A program made the translations under genes and the position numbers. The notes below the pieces were generated by a model. It was not told the DNA's origin. It did not search any database and worked only from the letters and a program-made list of their open reading frames with translations. Below are positions 19,056 to 28,136 of a DNA stretch of 64,000 nucleotides, piece after piece. How positions within the stretch are numbered: position 1 is the first letter of the stretch; every line of letters begins with the position of its first letter. This stretch comes from Negativicutes bacterium (GTDB taxonomy: Bacteria; Bacillota_C; Negativicutes; Sporomusales_B; JARLHX01). The DNA lies in the NCBI GenBank assembly GCA_031292035.1, contig JARLHX010000384.1:1-64000 (forward strand), read 5' to 3'.

Positions 19056-19244
19056 CTACCAGTCACTCTCATCCGGATCACGCCAGTGATGGTAGCCCCA
19101 GCCCCCACCCCATCCCCACGGATGCCAAGGGTGCCAGGGATGATAAGGATGATAGCCCCAGCCGCCTCCCCACGGTCTGGCCGCGCCGGCGACGATCATT
19201 TGCCGGGAAGGGTCAAGACCATTTTCTGTGCATTTACGGGCCAT
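19056..19244 (-). CDS. Small Trp/His/Gly-rich protein, putative spore-coat type
   Basis: A 62-residue protein with a normal N-terminus (MARKCTENGLDPSRQMIVAG) and a low-complexity centre built from WGGGWGYHP and HPWHPWHPWGWG units, ending in an acidic tail. No known domain. A strong AAGGAGGGG precedes the ATG. Its upstream region holds AC-N17-CATAAGATG, which fits a sigma-K promoter. The composition recalls His/Tyr/Trp-rich proteins of spore outer layers; metal binding or cross-linking is speculation. Compare the Tyr/Pro/His protein at 51861-52079. Confidence 0.65.
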   Translation of the reverse strand: MARKCTENGLDPSRQMIVAGAARPWGGGWGYHPYHPWHPWHPWGWGGGWGYHHWRDPDESDW

Positions 19245-19273
19245 TGCCGCCCCTCCTTTCCAACGTCCTGTTA

Positions 19274-19301
19274 CATCTTATGTGGTCGATCCGGCCGGCG
19301 T
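19274..19301 (-). promoter_or_regulatory. Putative sigma-K promoter
   Basis: On the minus strand AC (19300-19301), a 17-nt spacer and CATAAGATG (19274-19282) match the sigma-K pattern AC-N17-CATANNNTA at all positions but the last. It lies 30 nt upstream of the small Trp/His/Gly gene. Confidence 0.55.
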
Positions 19302-19319
19302 GCCACAGTGGTAAAGCGG

Positions 19320-19361
19320 CAAAAAATAAAAAGACACCTTTTCGCAACCGAAAAAGTGTCT
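19320..19361 (-). terminator. Terminator of the ubiD-ubiA unit
   Basis: AGACAC-containing stem (11 bp with one mismatch) followed by TTTTTATTTTTT on the minus strand, 30 bp after the ubiA stop. Confidence 0.85.
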
Positions 19362-19390
19362 GCCGTCTTTGCATTTTCTGGTTTGCCTTC

Positions 19391-20233
19391 CTATATGGCG
19401 GCCAAGGTAAACAAAAAAATCATAACCCCCACCAGCCCGTTCCGCATGAAATAGCGCTGGTTGACCCGGCTAAAGTCGCCTGGGTTGACAATGGTGTGCT
19501 GATAGAGGAGAAGTCCCCCCGCCGCCGCCACGCCGACATAGTAAAAAGAGCCTAGTCCATAGATCACCCCGGCCGCGGCGAATGCGGCAATGCTCACAAC
19601 ATGCATCCCTTTGGCCAACAGCAAAGCCCTGGCAACACCAAACCGTACCGGCATGGAATGCAGTCCATGATCTTTATCGAAAGCAACGTCCTGACAGCCG
19701 TAAATGACATCAAAGGCCGCGATCCAAATGCCCACCGCCAGCCCGAGCAGCGCCACCGGCGGCGTAATCGCCCCCCGGATGGCGATCCATGCACCGACTG
19801 GCGCCGCGGCCAGAGCCACTCCGAGCACCAGGTGACAGGTCCAGGAAAAGCGTTTCATATAAGGATAAACGACAAAAGGGATGACTGCCAAGGGCCATAA
19901 CACCCGGGCAAGGGGATGCAATTGAAACGCCGCCAGCAAGAAGACAGCCAGGCTGAAGGCGATAAACGCGAGCGCCTCATGAGGCTTTATCGCGCCGGTA
20001 ACCATCGGCCGCTGGGTGAACCGCGGGTGCAGGCGGTCGTATTTTAAATCGATGAAATTATTGAGGGCTAGTGCCGCGCTCCTCGCTCCCACCATCGCCA
20101 CAGTGACCCATAATAGATCACGCCAGGCCGGCAGACCACCGGCCGCCAGGATGGCGCCGAGATAGGCAAATGGCAAAGCGAAAATAGAATGGGAAAAAAC
20201 GATATTGTCCAGATGTGCTTTTAGCTTAGTCAA
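19391..20233 (-). CDS. UbiA-family prenyltransferase (menaquinone pathway)
   Basis: An integral membrane aromatic prenyltransferase of 280 residues with about eight or nine spans. The two Mg-diphosphate motifs are NNFIDLKYDRLHPRF (first Asp motif, near residue 60) and DVIYGCQDVAFDKDHGLH (second, near residue 180). It attaches a polyprenyl tail to an aromatic ring precursor. Its TTG start overlaps the stop of the UbiD gene, so the two are coupled. The pairing of UbiA- and UbiD-family genes without menA/menB neighbours suggests the futalosine (MqnP-like) route, but this is not proven here. Confidence 0.88.
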   Translation of the reverse strand: MTKLKAHLDNIVFSHSIFALPFAYLGAILAAGGLPAWRDLLWVTVAMVGARSAALALNNFIDLKYDRLHPRFTQRPMVTGAIKPHEALAFIAFSLAVFLLAAFQLHPLARVLWPLAVIPFVVYPYMKRFSWTCHLVLGVALAAAPVGAWIAIRGAITPPVALLGLAVGIWIAAFDVIYGCQDVAFDKDHGLHSMPVRFGVARALLLAKGMHVVSIAAFAAAGVIYGLGSFYYVGVAAAGGLLLYQHTIVNPGDFSRVNQRYFMRNGLVGVMIFLFTLAAI

Positions 20234-21692
20234 GATTCAGTTCCTTCCATTTCATGTCAACCAGTTTTTTGATATCAGCCGACATCGTGATCTCGTCCGG
20301 CCATTCTCTGGTATTTCCTTCTTCCGGCCAGGTTTTGGTGGCATCAATGCCGACCTTGGTCCCCCATTTGGGCTGGGGTGAAGAATGATCCAGAGCGTCC
20401 AGCGGACCGTCCACCATCACCATGTCGCGGCGGGCGTCGATGTTGTTAAAGACCCGCCACCAGACCTCATTCATATCCTGGACATTGACGTGGGCATCCA
20501 CGACAATAATCATCTTGGTGAACATCATCTGCCCCATCCCCCAGATGGCATGCATGATTTTTTTGGCCTGCTGGGGATAGCTTTTCTTGATCGAAATCAC
20601 GGCACAGTTATGAAATACCCCTTCCAGCGGCAGGTTGATATCCACGATCTCCGGCAGCTGATGCTGCAGCAGCGGCAAGAAAATCCGCTCACTGGCCTTG
20701 GCCAGGAAACAATCCTCCATCGGCGGCTTGCCCACAATGGTGGCCGGATAGATCGGATTTTTCCGGTGGGTAACGCAGGTCAGATGAAAGACCGGATAGT
20801 CTTCTGCCAGGGAATAATAGCCGGTATGGTCGCCGAACGGCCCCTCCCGCCGCAGTTCCTCTGTCAGCACATAGCCTTCGAGAATGATCTCCGACTGAGC
20901 AGGTACCTCGACATCCACCGTCTCACACTTGACCATTTCCACCGCCTTGTGGCGAAGAAAACCGGCAAAGACAATCTCATCGATCCCTGGCGGCAGAGGT
21001 GCGGTAGCCGCATACGTCACCGCCGGATCGCCGCCGATGGCCACCGCCACCTCGATACGGTCCCGGCCGAGGTCGCGATGAGCCCGATAATTTTCGGCGC
21101 CGCCTTTATGAATATGCCAGTGCATGCCTGTGGTCTTTTCATCATAAACCTGCAGCCGGTACATGCCGACATTACGCTTGCCGTTTTGCGGATTTTTGGT
21201 AAATACCAGCGGCAGGGTGATAAACCGCCCCGCATCATCAGGCCAGCACTTCAATACCGGAAATTTGGCCAGTGAGGGTGCATCCTTGATGATCACCTCT
21301 TTACAGGGGCCGGTTTTGACGTATTTCGGGAAATGAATCGCCTTGCGGGCAGTGGGAATAATCTGCAGCAAATCCATTTTTCGCTGCACCGAGATATAAG
21401 GAAGCTTCAATATCTCCCTGATCTCGGCGGCGATATCGTCGATCTTATCCACTCCCAGTGCCAGCGCCATCCGCTCCATGCTGCCGAAGGCATTCATCAG
21501 TACCGGGATATCATAGCCTTTTACGTTCTCAAACAGCAGGGCGACATTCTTGTCGCCCTGCATTTTCGACACCCGATCGGTGATCTCGGTGATTTCCAGT
21601 TCACAGTCCACCTGGTGGCTAATCCGTTTCAGCCACCCCCGGCTCTCCAGGGCGGCGATAAATTCTCTAAGATCGTTATACGCCAAGCGCAC
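20226..21692 (-). CDS. UbiD-family prenylated-FMN decarboxylase (menaquinone pathway)
   Basis: A 488-residue UbiD-family decarboxylase that would remove the carboxyl group from the prenylated aromatic intermediate. Recognisable parts are the prFMN/metal region (MYRLQVYDEKTTGMHWHIHK), the catalytic region EGPFGDHTGYYSLAEDYP (with the E..R/D..E pattern) and TIVGKPPMEDC. The GTG start has GAAGGGAG upstream. It is the first gene of a two-gene unit with ubiA. The UbiX flavin prenyltransferase it would need is not in this window. Confidence 0.9.
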   Translation of the reverse strand: MRLAYNDLREFIAALESRGWLKRISHQVDCELEITEITDRVSKMQGDKNVALLFENVKGYDIPVLMNAFGSMERMALALGVDKIDDIAAEIREILKLPYISVQRKMDLLQIIPTARKAIHFPKYVKTGPCKEVIIKDAPSLAKFPVLKCWPDDAGRFITLPLVFTKNPQNGKRNVGMYRLQVYDEKTTGMHWHIHKGGAENYRAHRDLGRDRIEVAVAIGGDPAVTYAATAPLPPGIDEIVFAGFLRHKAVEMVKCETVDVEVPAQSEIILEGYVLTEELRREGPFGDHTGYYSLAEDYPVFHLTCVTHRKNPIYPATIVGKPPMEDCFLAKASERIFLPLLQHQLPEIVDINLPLEGVFHNCAVISIKKSYPQQAKKIMHAIWGMGQMMFTKMIIVVDAHVNVQDMNEVWWRVFNNIDARRDMVMVDGPLDALDHSSPQPKWGTKVGIDATKTWPEEGNTREWPDEITMSADIKKLVDMKWKELNLD

Positions 21693-21712
21693 TGACTCCC
21701 TTCCGCCAACGC

Positions 21713-22459
21713 CTATTTACGCAAAACATATTTTACAATCAAAAGACTGGATTCGTACAAAATGAGCAAAGGAACAGCCACCATGGTTTGAGAAACCACA
21801 TCAGGGGATGGGGCGATGACCGCGCCGACCACAAAGGACAGCACCAGCATCACCTTACGCTTGCCAGCAAGAAATTTAGAGCTGACCAGCCCCAATTTGG
21901 CCCCCACCAGGATCACCAGCGGCAATTCGAATACAAAACCAAACGGCAGCAAAAAGGATATGACAAAGGACAGATACTCCCCCAGGGAGAAAAGCGGCTG
22001 CAGCTCATCAGTCGCAAAGCCCATGAAAAATTTGATGCCGGCCGGCAAGACCAGCACATAGGAAAATGCCAGCCCCACAAAAAACAGGATAACCGAAGCA
22101 GGCACCAAAAATATCGACGTCTTCCGTTCCTGCCTGGTCAGGGCCGGCACGACAAACGCCCAGGTTTGATAGAGAACCAGCGGCAATGCCAGCAAGAAAC
22201 CGGCAAAAACTGATACCTTCAAATAGGCAAAAAATGCTTCCGCCGGATTCATATAATACAGTTTGCCGGCTGGGGCAGTTATGAGGTGGATCAGCTCGGC
22301 CGCGTAAAAATAGCAGCCTGAGCTGGTAATGAGAATGGCCACAATACAGGTAATCAAGCGCCGCCTGAGTTCCTGCAAATGATCGACCAGCGACATTTCT
22401 GCGCCGGTAGTCGTCTTTTCCTCTTGCTCAAGCTCCTCTTGCGGTTTTATATCAGACAT
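21713..22459 (-). CDS. tatC: Twin-arginine translocase subunit TatC
   Basis: A 248-residue protein with six predicted membrane spans. The family signature begins MSLVDHLQELRRRLI (TatC binding site for twin-arginine signals), with PAEAFFAYLKVSVFAG and the later F-E-LP stretch (FVFELPLVILVG). A short charged N-terminal extension precedes it. It follows tatA by 9 nt. Together they export folded cofactor proteins. The formate dehydrogenase and hydrogenase in this window lack Tat signals. Confidence 0.95.
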   Translation of the reverse strand: MSDIKPQEELEQEEKTTTGAEMSLVDHLQELRRRLITCIVAILITSSGCYFYAAELIHLITAPAGKLYYMNPAEAFFAYLKVSVFAGFLLALPLVLYQTWAFVVPALTRQERKTSIFLVPASVILFFVGLAFSYVLVLPAGIKFFMGFATDELQPLFSLGEYLSFVISFLLPFGFVFELPLVILVGAKLGLVSSKFLAGKRKVMLVLSFVVGAVIAPSPDVVSQTMVAVPLLILYESSLLIVKYVLRK

Positions 22460-22468
22460 CGCTGTTCC

Positions 22469-22723
22469 TCACTTTGTTTCTTCGGCCTTTTTCGCGTCGA
22501 CTTTTTTCTCTTCGTCGGTTTTCTTCTCGTCGTCCTTGTGTTCTACCGGTTTCGCCTCAATATTGATCGTCTCATCCTTGGTATGGTCATTGCTCATGGC
22601 CCGGCGAAATTCATTCAGCCCTTTGCCCACGGCTTTGCCCACTTCAGGAAGCTTGCCTGGCCCGAACACGACAAGCGCGATCACCAGGATCAGAATCAAT
22701 TCCGGCATACTAAAGTTCAGCAT
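22469..22723 (-). CDS. tatA: Twin-arginine translocase subunit TatA
   Basis: 84 residues: a membrane helix (about 6-22), the FGPGKLPEVGKAVGKGLNEF amphipathic region typical of TatA/TatE, and a very charged Lys/Glu/Asp tail. I start at the ATG giving MLNFSMPELI, with GGAAGGGAC upstream. Operon with tatC. Confidence 0.92.
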   Translation of the reverse strand: MLNFSMPELILILVIALVVFGPGKLPEVGKAVGKGLNEFRRAMSNDHTKDETINIEAKPVEHKDDEKKTDEEKKVDAKKAEETK

Positions 22724-22820
22724 CAGTTCCACGTCCCTTCCCGCTACTCCATTTATTATTATACTTGTCTGACCGCAAAAAGACAATGGACATGCGGCCT
22801 GCTCACGACACACCGGCAAA

Positions 22821-22866
22821 ATCAAAACGGCGGCCATCAGGTTTTTAAACCCAATCACCGCCGCCA
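22821..22866 (-). terminator. Terminator of the lactate-oxidation unit
   Basis: GGCGGC-rich stem with an inner GGGTTT/AAACC stem, followed by GTTTTGATTTT on the minus strand, 5 nt beyond the FAD-oxidase stop. Confidence 0.7.
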
Positions 22867-22870
22867 AAAA

Positions 22871-24250
22871 TTATCCCACCTGTCCGAGCAACTTGCCTGG
22901 ATTGAGGATGTTGTTGGGGTCAAGGGCCATTTTAATGCCCCGCATGACTGCCAACCCCTCTTCGCCAAACTGCTTCGGCATGTATTTGAGTTTGCCCAGC
23001 CCGATCCCGTGCTCGCCAGACAAGGTTCCGCCAAGATCCAGCGCCGTCGTAAAGATCTCGTCCATTGCCTGATAGACCCGCTTCATTTCCTCAGGATTTC
23101 TCAGATCGGTCACCAGTGTAGGATGCAGATTGCCGTCGCCGGCGTGGCCAAAGGTGCCGATCGCCACATCGTAGCGGGCGGCGATCTCGGTCACGCGGCG
23201 CACCATATCCGGCACCTTGTCCCGCGGTACAGTGGCGTCTTCGCAGAAGGTCGACGGCCGGAGCTTGGCCAACGAAGGCAGTGCTGCCCGCCGGGCCGCC
23301 CATATCTGGTCGCGTTCCTGGGCGCTGCCGGCCACCCGGACCTCGCCGCCGTTGTCTCTGAGCACTTTTTCCATCTTCGCGGCATCATTCTCCACCGTAG
23401 CGGCGTCGCCGTCCACCTCAGCCAAAATGATAGCCTCCGCTTCCACCGGCAGTCCCAGCTTAGCGAACGTTTCCACCGCACGAATAGTATAATTATCCAT
23501 GATCTCCAGGGTCGCCGGAATAATTTTGTTGCTGATAATGTCGGCAATGGCCTGGCCGGCGCCGTTTAAATCCTTAAAGACGGCAATCATGCTTTTGCGG
23601 TGGGTGGGTGCAGCGACAAGCCGCAGCGTCACCTTGGTAATGACCCCCAGCGTCCCCTCCGAACCGGTCATCAGCATCACCATATCATAGCCAGGCGCCC
23701 TCGCCGTCCTGCCGCCGAATTCGGCAATCTGTCCGTCCGGCAATACCACTTCCATCCCGGTCACATAATGCTTCGTAACCCCATATTTGAGGCCCCTCAG
23801 GCCGCCGGAGTTTTCCGCCACCGTGCCGCCGATACTGGCTGTAGTGACAGTGCCGGGGTCGGGCGGATAGATCAGCCCGAATGGTTCCACGCCGGCGTTG
23901 AGCTCGGCGACAATCACGCCTGGTTCGACTACCGCCACCAGATTGTCAGGATCGATTTCCAGAATCCGATTCATCCGGGTGGTATAAAGCACGATACCGC
24001 CCTCCATCGGCACAGTTCCGGCGCTCAGGTTGGTGCCGGAGCCTCTGGTATACACCGGAATCTTTTCCCGGTTGGCCAGCTTGAGTATGGCGGCTGTCTG
24101 CAGCGCATCAGCCGGCTGCACCACGACCTCAGGGAGATTGAAAAAACCGGGGGTGGCGTCATAGCCGTAACAGATAAGATCTTCCTTCTCGGCAGATACC
24201 CATTGCTCGCCGACAATGGCTTTCAGTTCACCGATTATGCTATCTTTCAT
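22871..24250 (-). CDS. FAD-binding lactate/glycolate dehydrogenase (GlcD family)
   Basis: A flavoprotein of 459 residues with a PCMH-type FAD domain (PVYTRGSGTNLSAGTVP, DPGTVTTASIGGTVAENSGG, GSEGTLGVITKVTLRL) and the C-terminal substrate domain ending GTLSGEHGIGLGKLKYMP. It oxidises D-lactate, glycolate or a similar 2-hydroxy acid. The ATG at 24250 follows GAGGAGG; a start 8 codons earlier is unlikely. Located downstream of the lactate permease, so D-lactate is the most likely substrate. No EtfAB genes are adjacent, so a bifurcating lactate dehydrogenase complex is not supported here. Confidence 0.9.
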   Translation of the reverse strand: MKDSIIGELKAIVGEQWVSAEKEDLICYGYDATPGFFNLPEVVVQPADALQTAAILKLANREKIPVYTRGSGTNLSAGTVPMEGGIVLYTTRMNRILEIDPDNLVAVVEPGVIVAELNAGVEPFGLIYPPDPGTVTTASIGGTVAENSGGLRGLKYGVTKHYVTGMEVVLPDGQIAEFGGRTARAPGYDMVMLMTGSEGTLGVITKVTLRLVAAPTHRKSMIAVFKDLNGAGQAIADIISNKIIPATLEIMDNYTIRAVETFAKLGLPVEAEAIILAEVDGDAATVENDAAKMEKVLRDNGGEVRVAGSAQERDQIWAARRAALPSLAKLRPSTFCEDATVPRDKVPDMVRRVTEIAARYDVAIGTFGHAGDGNLHPTLVTDLRNPEEMKRVYQAMDEIFTTALDLGGTLSGEHGIGLGKLKYMPKQFGEEGLAVMRGIKMALDPNNILNPGKLLGQVG

Positions 24251-24349
24251 TCCACTTCCTCCTCTAATCCCCAAAAAAATATTGCAGATTCGGCGGCGGT
24301 CCCAGCCGCCTTTCCCAGGACGGAAAACGACGCTTTCCCCCCTGAGAAA

Positions 24350-24376
24350 GGCGCGGCGGGTCGAACCCCCCGCGCC
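24350..24376 (-). terminator. GC-rich hairpin between lctP and the lactate dehydrogenase gene
   Basis: GGCGCGG/CCGCGCC stem with a GTTCGAC-type loop and a short TTTC tail, just after lctP. A second small GGCGGC/GCCGCC hairpin lies at about 24290-24310. It may reduce read-through from lctP into the dehydrogenase gene. Confidence 0.5.
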
Positions 24377-24394
24377 GCTACAGGGCCCTTTAGA

Positions 24395-26053
24395 TTATGG
24401 CAGCATCCAGCGCAGCGCGTAGGCCTGCAAATAAGTCAACACACCCATAAAGCAGACCATCGCGATACTGTGGACCAGAGTGAAGCGGAAGATAGTACCC
24501 TCTTCGCCCACCAGGCCGGTAGCCGCAGTAGCGACTGAGATGCTCTGCGGCGAGATCATTTTGCCGCAGACGCCGCCGGAGGAGTTGGCGGCAACAGTCA
24601 GAGCCGGGTCGATATTCAGCTGCTCAGCCGCCGTTTTCTGCATGGCGCCGAACAGGGCGTTGGACGAAGTATCGGAACCGGTCAGGAATACCCCGAGCCA
24701 GCCGAGGAAGGGCGCAAAGAACGGGAAGGCCGAACCGGTGGCTGTGAACGCCAGACCAAGAGTCGAGCTCATACCCGAGTAATTCATGATATACGCCAGA
24801 CCCAAAATCATGGCGATGGTGCAGATCGGGAAAACCAACTGCTTAATGGTTTTGCCGAAACAGGTTACAGCCCGGCCGACGCCATAATTCGGGATGACCG
24901 CCAGCGAGAAGATGCCGGCAAACAAGATGGCGGTGCCAGCGGCCGAAAGAATGTTGATCCCATAAGTAGCCGCATAAGGAGCCGCTTTGGCGACAACAGG
25001 CACTGTCTTGATCACGACGTTATGCAGTCCCGGCCAGGCAACAAAGGTCAAGCCAACAGCCTTCTCCCAACCAAGCAGGACATTTTTGAAACCTACAAAT
25101 TTATCGTCGGCCCACAGGAAAACCAAGGCCGCCAGGATGAGATAAGGAGCCCAGGCGCGGAGCACTTCGCCCAGCGAGTATTTGAGCTCCACCGCGCCGG
25201 TGGCGGCAGGCAGTTCATCCGGGAAATGCCATACCTGACTGGGTTTCCATATTTTCAGGAAGACCAAGAGGCCGATAATGGTAACAAAAGCCGAAGTGAT
25301 ATCCGGCAAATACGGATTCACATAGTTCGAAGTGAAGAACTGAGTACCTGCGAACAAGACCCCGCAGACCAATACGGCAGGCAGCACTTCCATCGAGCGT
25401 TTCCAGCCGCACATCAGCACAACCAGCCACAGCGGCACGAGGACCGACAGGAAGGGCAGTTGACGACCGACAATCTTACTGATGGTCATCGGATCGATGC
25501 CGCTGACCTGACCGGCGACCACAATGGGGATACCGATGGCCCCGAAGGCCACCGGAGCGGTATTGGCAATCAGGCAGATACCGGCGGCGTATACGGGATT
25601 AAAGCCTAGCCCCACCAGCATGGCGGCGGTAATAGCCACCGGGGTGCCGAACCCGGCGGTTCCCTCGATGAACGATCCGAAAGCGAAGGCGATAAACAGG
25701 GCCTGCAGACGACGGTCATCAGTGATAGAGGCCAGAGAGTTTTTGATAATCTCGAACTCACCGGACTCAACCGTCATATTGTAAACCCAGATAGCGGTAA
25801 TAACAATCCAGACGATCGGGAAAATCCCGACCAGTCCGCCAAGGACGGTGGCATTAATGGCCAGACCAACAGGCAATCCCCAGCCGACAATAGCAAGAAT
25901 GACAGCCGAACTCACCCCGAAGAATGCGGCATGATGCCCCTTGGCACGTCTAATTCCCAACATATACAACAAAATAAATAATGGAATTGCGGCCACAAGC
26001 GCGGAAAGACCGATACTGTGCATTATCGGATCATACACCTGTGAAAAATTCAC
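24395..26053 (-). CDS. lctP: L-lactate permease (LctP family)
   Basis: A 552-residue transporter with about 12-14 membrane spans, taking up lactate (and glycolate) with protons. Family stretches include AFGSFIEGTAGFGTPVAITA, SDTSSNALFGAMQ and ANSSGGVCGKMISPQSI. A GTG start (reading MNFSQVYDP) is preceded by GGGGTGTG. It lies between a FadR-type regulator gene and the FAD dehydrogenase gene on the same strand, forming a lactate utilisation module. Confidence 0.95.
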   Translation of the reverse strand: MNFSQVYDPIMHSIGLSALVAAIPLFILLYMLGIRRAKGHHAAFFGVSSAVILAIVGWGLPVGLAINATVLGGLVGIFPIVWIVITAIWVYNMTVESGEFEIIKNSLASITDDRRLQALFIAFAFGSFIEGTAGFGTPVAITAAMLVGLGFNPVYAAGICLIANTAPVAFGAIGIPIVVAGQVSGIDPMTISKIVGRQLPFLSVLVPLWLVVLMCGWKRSMEVLPAVLVCGVLFAGTQFFTSNYVNPYLPDITSAFVTIIGLLVFLKIWKPSQVWHFPDELPAATGAVELKYSLGEVLRAWAPYLILAALVFLWADDKFVGFKNVLLGWEKAVGLTFVAWPGLHNVVIKTVPVVAKAAPYAATYGINILSAAGTAILFAGIFSLAVIPNYGVGRAVTCFGKTIKQLVFPICTIAMILGLAYIMNYSGMSSTLGLAFTATGSAFPFFAPFLGWLGVFLTGSDTSSNALFGAMQKTAAEQLNIDPALTVAANSSGGVCGKMISPQSISVATAATGLVGEEGTIFRFTLVHSIAMVCFMGVLTYLQAYALRWMLP

Positions 26054-26244
26054 CTGTACACACCCCTTTTTTTCATTTAGCCAAAAAGAAAGATAATGTC
26101 CACATGTTGCTGTCGCCTCTCCCCAAGCCTCACCTCCTTTTCGAACCAGCCTTCAGGCGCAGAAAACCATTTTCTCTTCTGGAATTATAAGCAAATAACA
26201 TCGTGAAATTTATAACTTACAGTATATTCTGAAAATTCACGACC

Positions 26245-26310
26245 GAAAAATAAGGCTTCCCACTGCCAAGAATTATCAACTAATTGCAGATAGTTCTAAG
26301 ATGGGAAGCC
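26245..26310 (-). terminator. Terminator overlapping the end of the FadR-type regulator gene
   Basis: GGCTTCCCA (inside the last codons of the regulator gene) pairs with TGGGAAGCC 39 nt away, enclosing a smaller AACTA/TAGTT stem, then TTATTTTT. Between here and lctP (26054-26244) no gene is seen. Confidence 0.65.
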
Positions 26311-27078
26311 AAAATCGTCGCGAATCTTGTACTCTGGGGAAATTTCCCGCAAATTCTTTAGCGAACTAATGCCACCGCTTTTTAGCGTCTTCATGGCCTC
26401 TTCGACCATGTTCAGATGTTCGCGCATCCGGCGCCGGGCCAGATTTGGATTTTTACCGGCGATAGCCTCATAGATCCCTACATGAGAATTGTATAACACC
26501 ATCGGCATATTTTCCACCATAAACAATTTCTGTCGTGAACTGCGGAAGGTGTGAGCCATCAAATCAGAAATAGTGCCCATCATTTTGATCAATATCGGGT
26601 TGTTCGCCGCTGCCGCCACCGCAAAATGAAAATCCGAGTCGGCGTTGTCGCCGATTTCGCCGCGTCGAACCTCGTTCATCATATTCTGGATGGCCCGCTG
26701 AATGGCCTCCAAATTGGCTGGAGTAACCCGGGTGGCGGCTAAAGCCGCCGTCTCCACCTCGAGAATTTTACGCACCTCGAGCAGCTGCATAATATCGTCG
26801 ATTTCCACCTGTATCAAAAAGGAAAGCGGTTCAAGCATTCCTTCGAAGGATACCTGCCGGACGAAACTGCCTTCCCCGGGGCGAATGGCAATGATTCCCA
26901 TCATCTCCAAAGCGCTAAATGCCTCGCGGACAGACGCCCTGCTTACATTCAGCTTATCTGACAGCTCTCGCTCAGACAGAAGCTTGTCGCCAGGCTGAAG
27001 CTTCCCGTCAACAATCAGTTTTTTAATTTGTTCTATGATTTCCTCGTAGACTTTTTTTGTTTTCACTGGCCTAAACAT
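26296..27078 (-). CDS. FadR-type GntR regulator, probably of lactate use
   Basis: 260 residues: an N-terminal GntR winged helix (about 8-75, with DKLLSERELSDKLNVSRASV and the wing MGIIAIRPGEGSFV) and an all-helical FCD ligand domain (about 90-235). It resembles LldR/PdhR-type regulators that respond to lactate, pyruvate or other carboxylates. It lies directly upstream of lctP on the same strand but is separated by a terminator, and only 15 bp after the prenyl synthase gene. A palindrome TGGTCTGACCA typical of this subfamily is found at 31158-31168, upstream of the 2-oxoacid oxidoreductase operon, and could be a target. Confidence 0.88.
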   Translation of the reverse strand: MFRPVKTKKVYEEIIEQIKKLIVDGKLQPGDKLLSERELSDKLNVSRASVREAFSALEMMGIIAIRPGEGSFVRQVSFEGMLEPLSFLIQVEIDDIMQLLEVRKILEVETAALAATRVTPANLEAIQRAIQNMMNEVRRGEIGDNADSDFHFAVAAAANNPILIKMMGTISDLMAHTFRSSRQKLFMVENMPMVLYNSHVGIYEAIAGKNPNLARRRMREHLNMVEEAMKTLKSGGISSLKNLREISPEYKIRDDFGFPS

Positions 27079-27093
27079 GTTTTCCTCCGTGAA

Positions 27094-28062
27094 TCAAAAT
27101 TTGCGGAGGCCGACGAAATCGGCAACTTGAATGAGAGCTTCCCGCACATCTTTTGCGAGTGAAGTCGGCAGACTATTCTGTGCCAGTTTCAAATACTCAC
27201 CTACCCGCTGGTAAGAGTATTCGACAGCGTCAGTCTCATGAATGATGGCCATACTTTGTTTTAATTTACTGTCCGACATGTCCTTGGCCAGAATCAATTG
27301 TCGCAATTCGTCACCACGCCTGCTATGCTGCAAGGCATAAATGACTGGAAGGGTCAGTACCCCCTGCTTTAAATCGTTGCCAGCCGGCTTGCCAATTTGT
27401 TCCGACGACGCAGTGACATCCAAAATGTCATCTGTAATCTGAAAAGCCATCCCGATGGCATGGCCGTACTGATGTAGCGCTTTGACATCCACCTCATCCA
27501 GCCCTGCGGAAAAGGCGCCAAGTTCACAGCTGGCGGCAATGAAAATAGCCGTCTTTTTAGCAATCCGGTCCAAATAATTGGCCTCATCCTGCTCCGGGTT
27601 GAAGCAATCGCGAATCTGTATAATCTCGCCTTCACACATCCCGCAGATGGTCTCGGTCAGTACTTTCAGAGTCCGGCTGCCGGCGTCGCAGGCAATCAGC
27701 GAAAAAGCCTTGGCGAAAAGATAGTCACCAGCCAGCACCGACGAATGGTTTCCCCAACGGGTGTTCGCGGTAGGCAAGCCCCGCCGGGTGGCAGCCTTAT
27801 CGATGACATCGTCATGAACCAAAGTTGCCATATGAATTAATTCAATGGCAATCGCTACCGGCAAAATTTTCGACAAGCTCGGTTGACCGCTTTTGGCGCA
27901 TAAAAAGTACAGGGCGGGCCGAAGACGTTTACCACCCGCCCTGAGTAAATGACTCCCAATATCGGTCACCAAATCAACCTGAGAGCGTATCACAGAAGCC
28001 AGTTCAGCTTCGACCGCCACCAATTCACTATTCACTAGGTCAAACATGGCGTGTTGTTTCAC
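27094..28062 (-). CDS. Polyprenyl diphosphate synthase
   Basis: Trans-prenyltransferase of 322 residues making the polyprenyl tail of menaquinone. The two Asp-rich motifs are present: LVHDDVIDKAATRRG (first) and FQITDDILDVTAS (second), plus GGKRLRPAL near the N-terminus. I take a GTG start with GGGTG 5 nt upstream. The lengths of chain-determining residues were not analysed, so heptaprenyl versus other tails is open. UbiA/UbiD genes 6 kb away would use its product. Confidence 0.92.
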   Translation of the reverse strand: MKQHAMFDLVNSELVAVEAELASVIRSQVDLVTDIGSHLLRAGGKRLRPALYFLCAKSGQPSLSKILPVAIAIELIHMATLVHDDVIDKAATRRGLPTANTRWGNHSSVLAGDYLFAKAFSLIACDAGSRTLKVLTETICGMCEGEIIQIRDCFNPEQDEANYLDRIAKKTAIFIAASCELGAFSAGLDEVDVKALHQYGHAIGMAFQITDDILDVTASSEQIGKPAGNDLKQGVLTLPVIYALQHSRRGDELRQLILAKDMSDSKLKQSMAIIHETDAVEYSYQRVGEYLKLAQNSLPTSLAKDVREALIQVADFVGLRKF

Positions 28063-28136
28063 ATAATCACCCAACTACCCTTAATCTGCTTCTATCATAC
28101 TACACATATCGCTACAGTCTATGCTTTGCTGCTAAT

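Noticed and set aside
22871..26053. Bifurcating lactate dehydrogenase-Etf complex
   Set aside because: No EtfA/EtfB genes next to the FAD dehydrogenase; only the permease and regulator are present.
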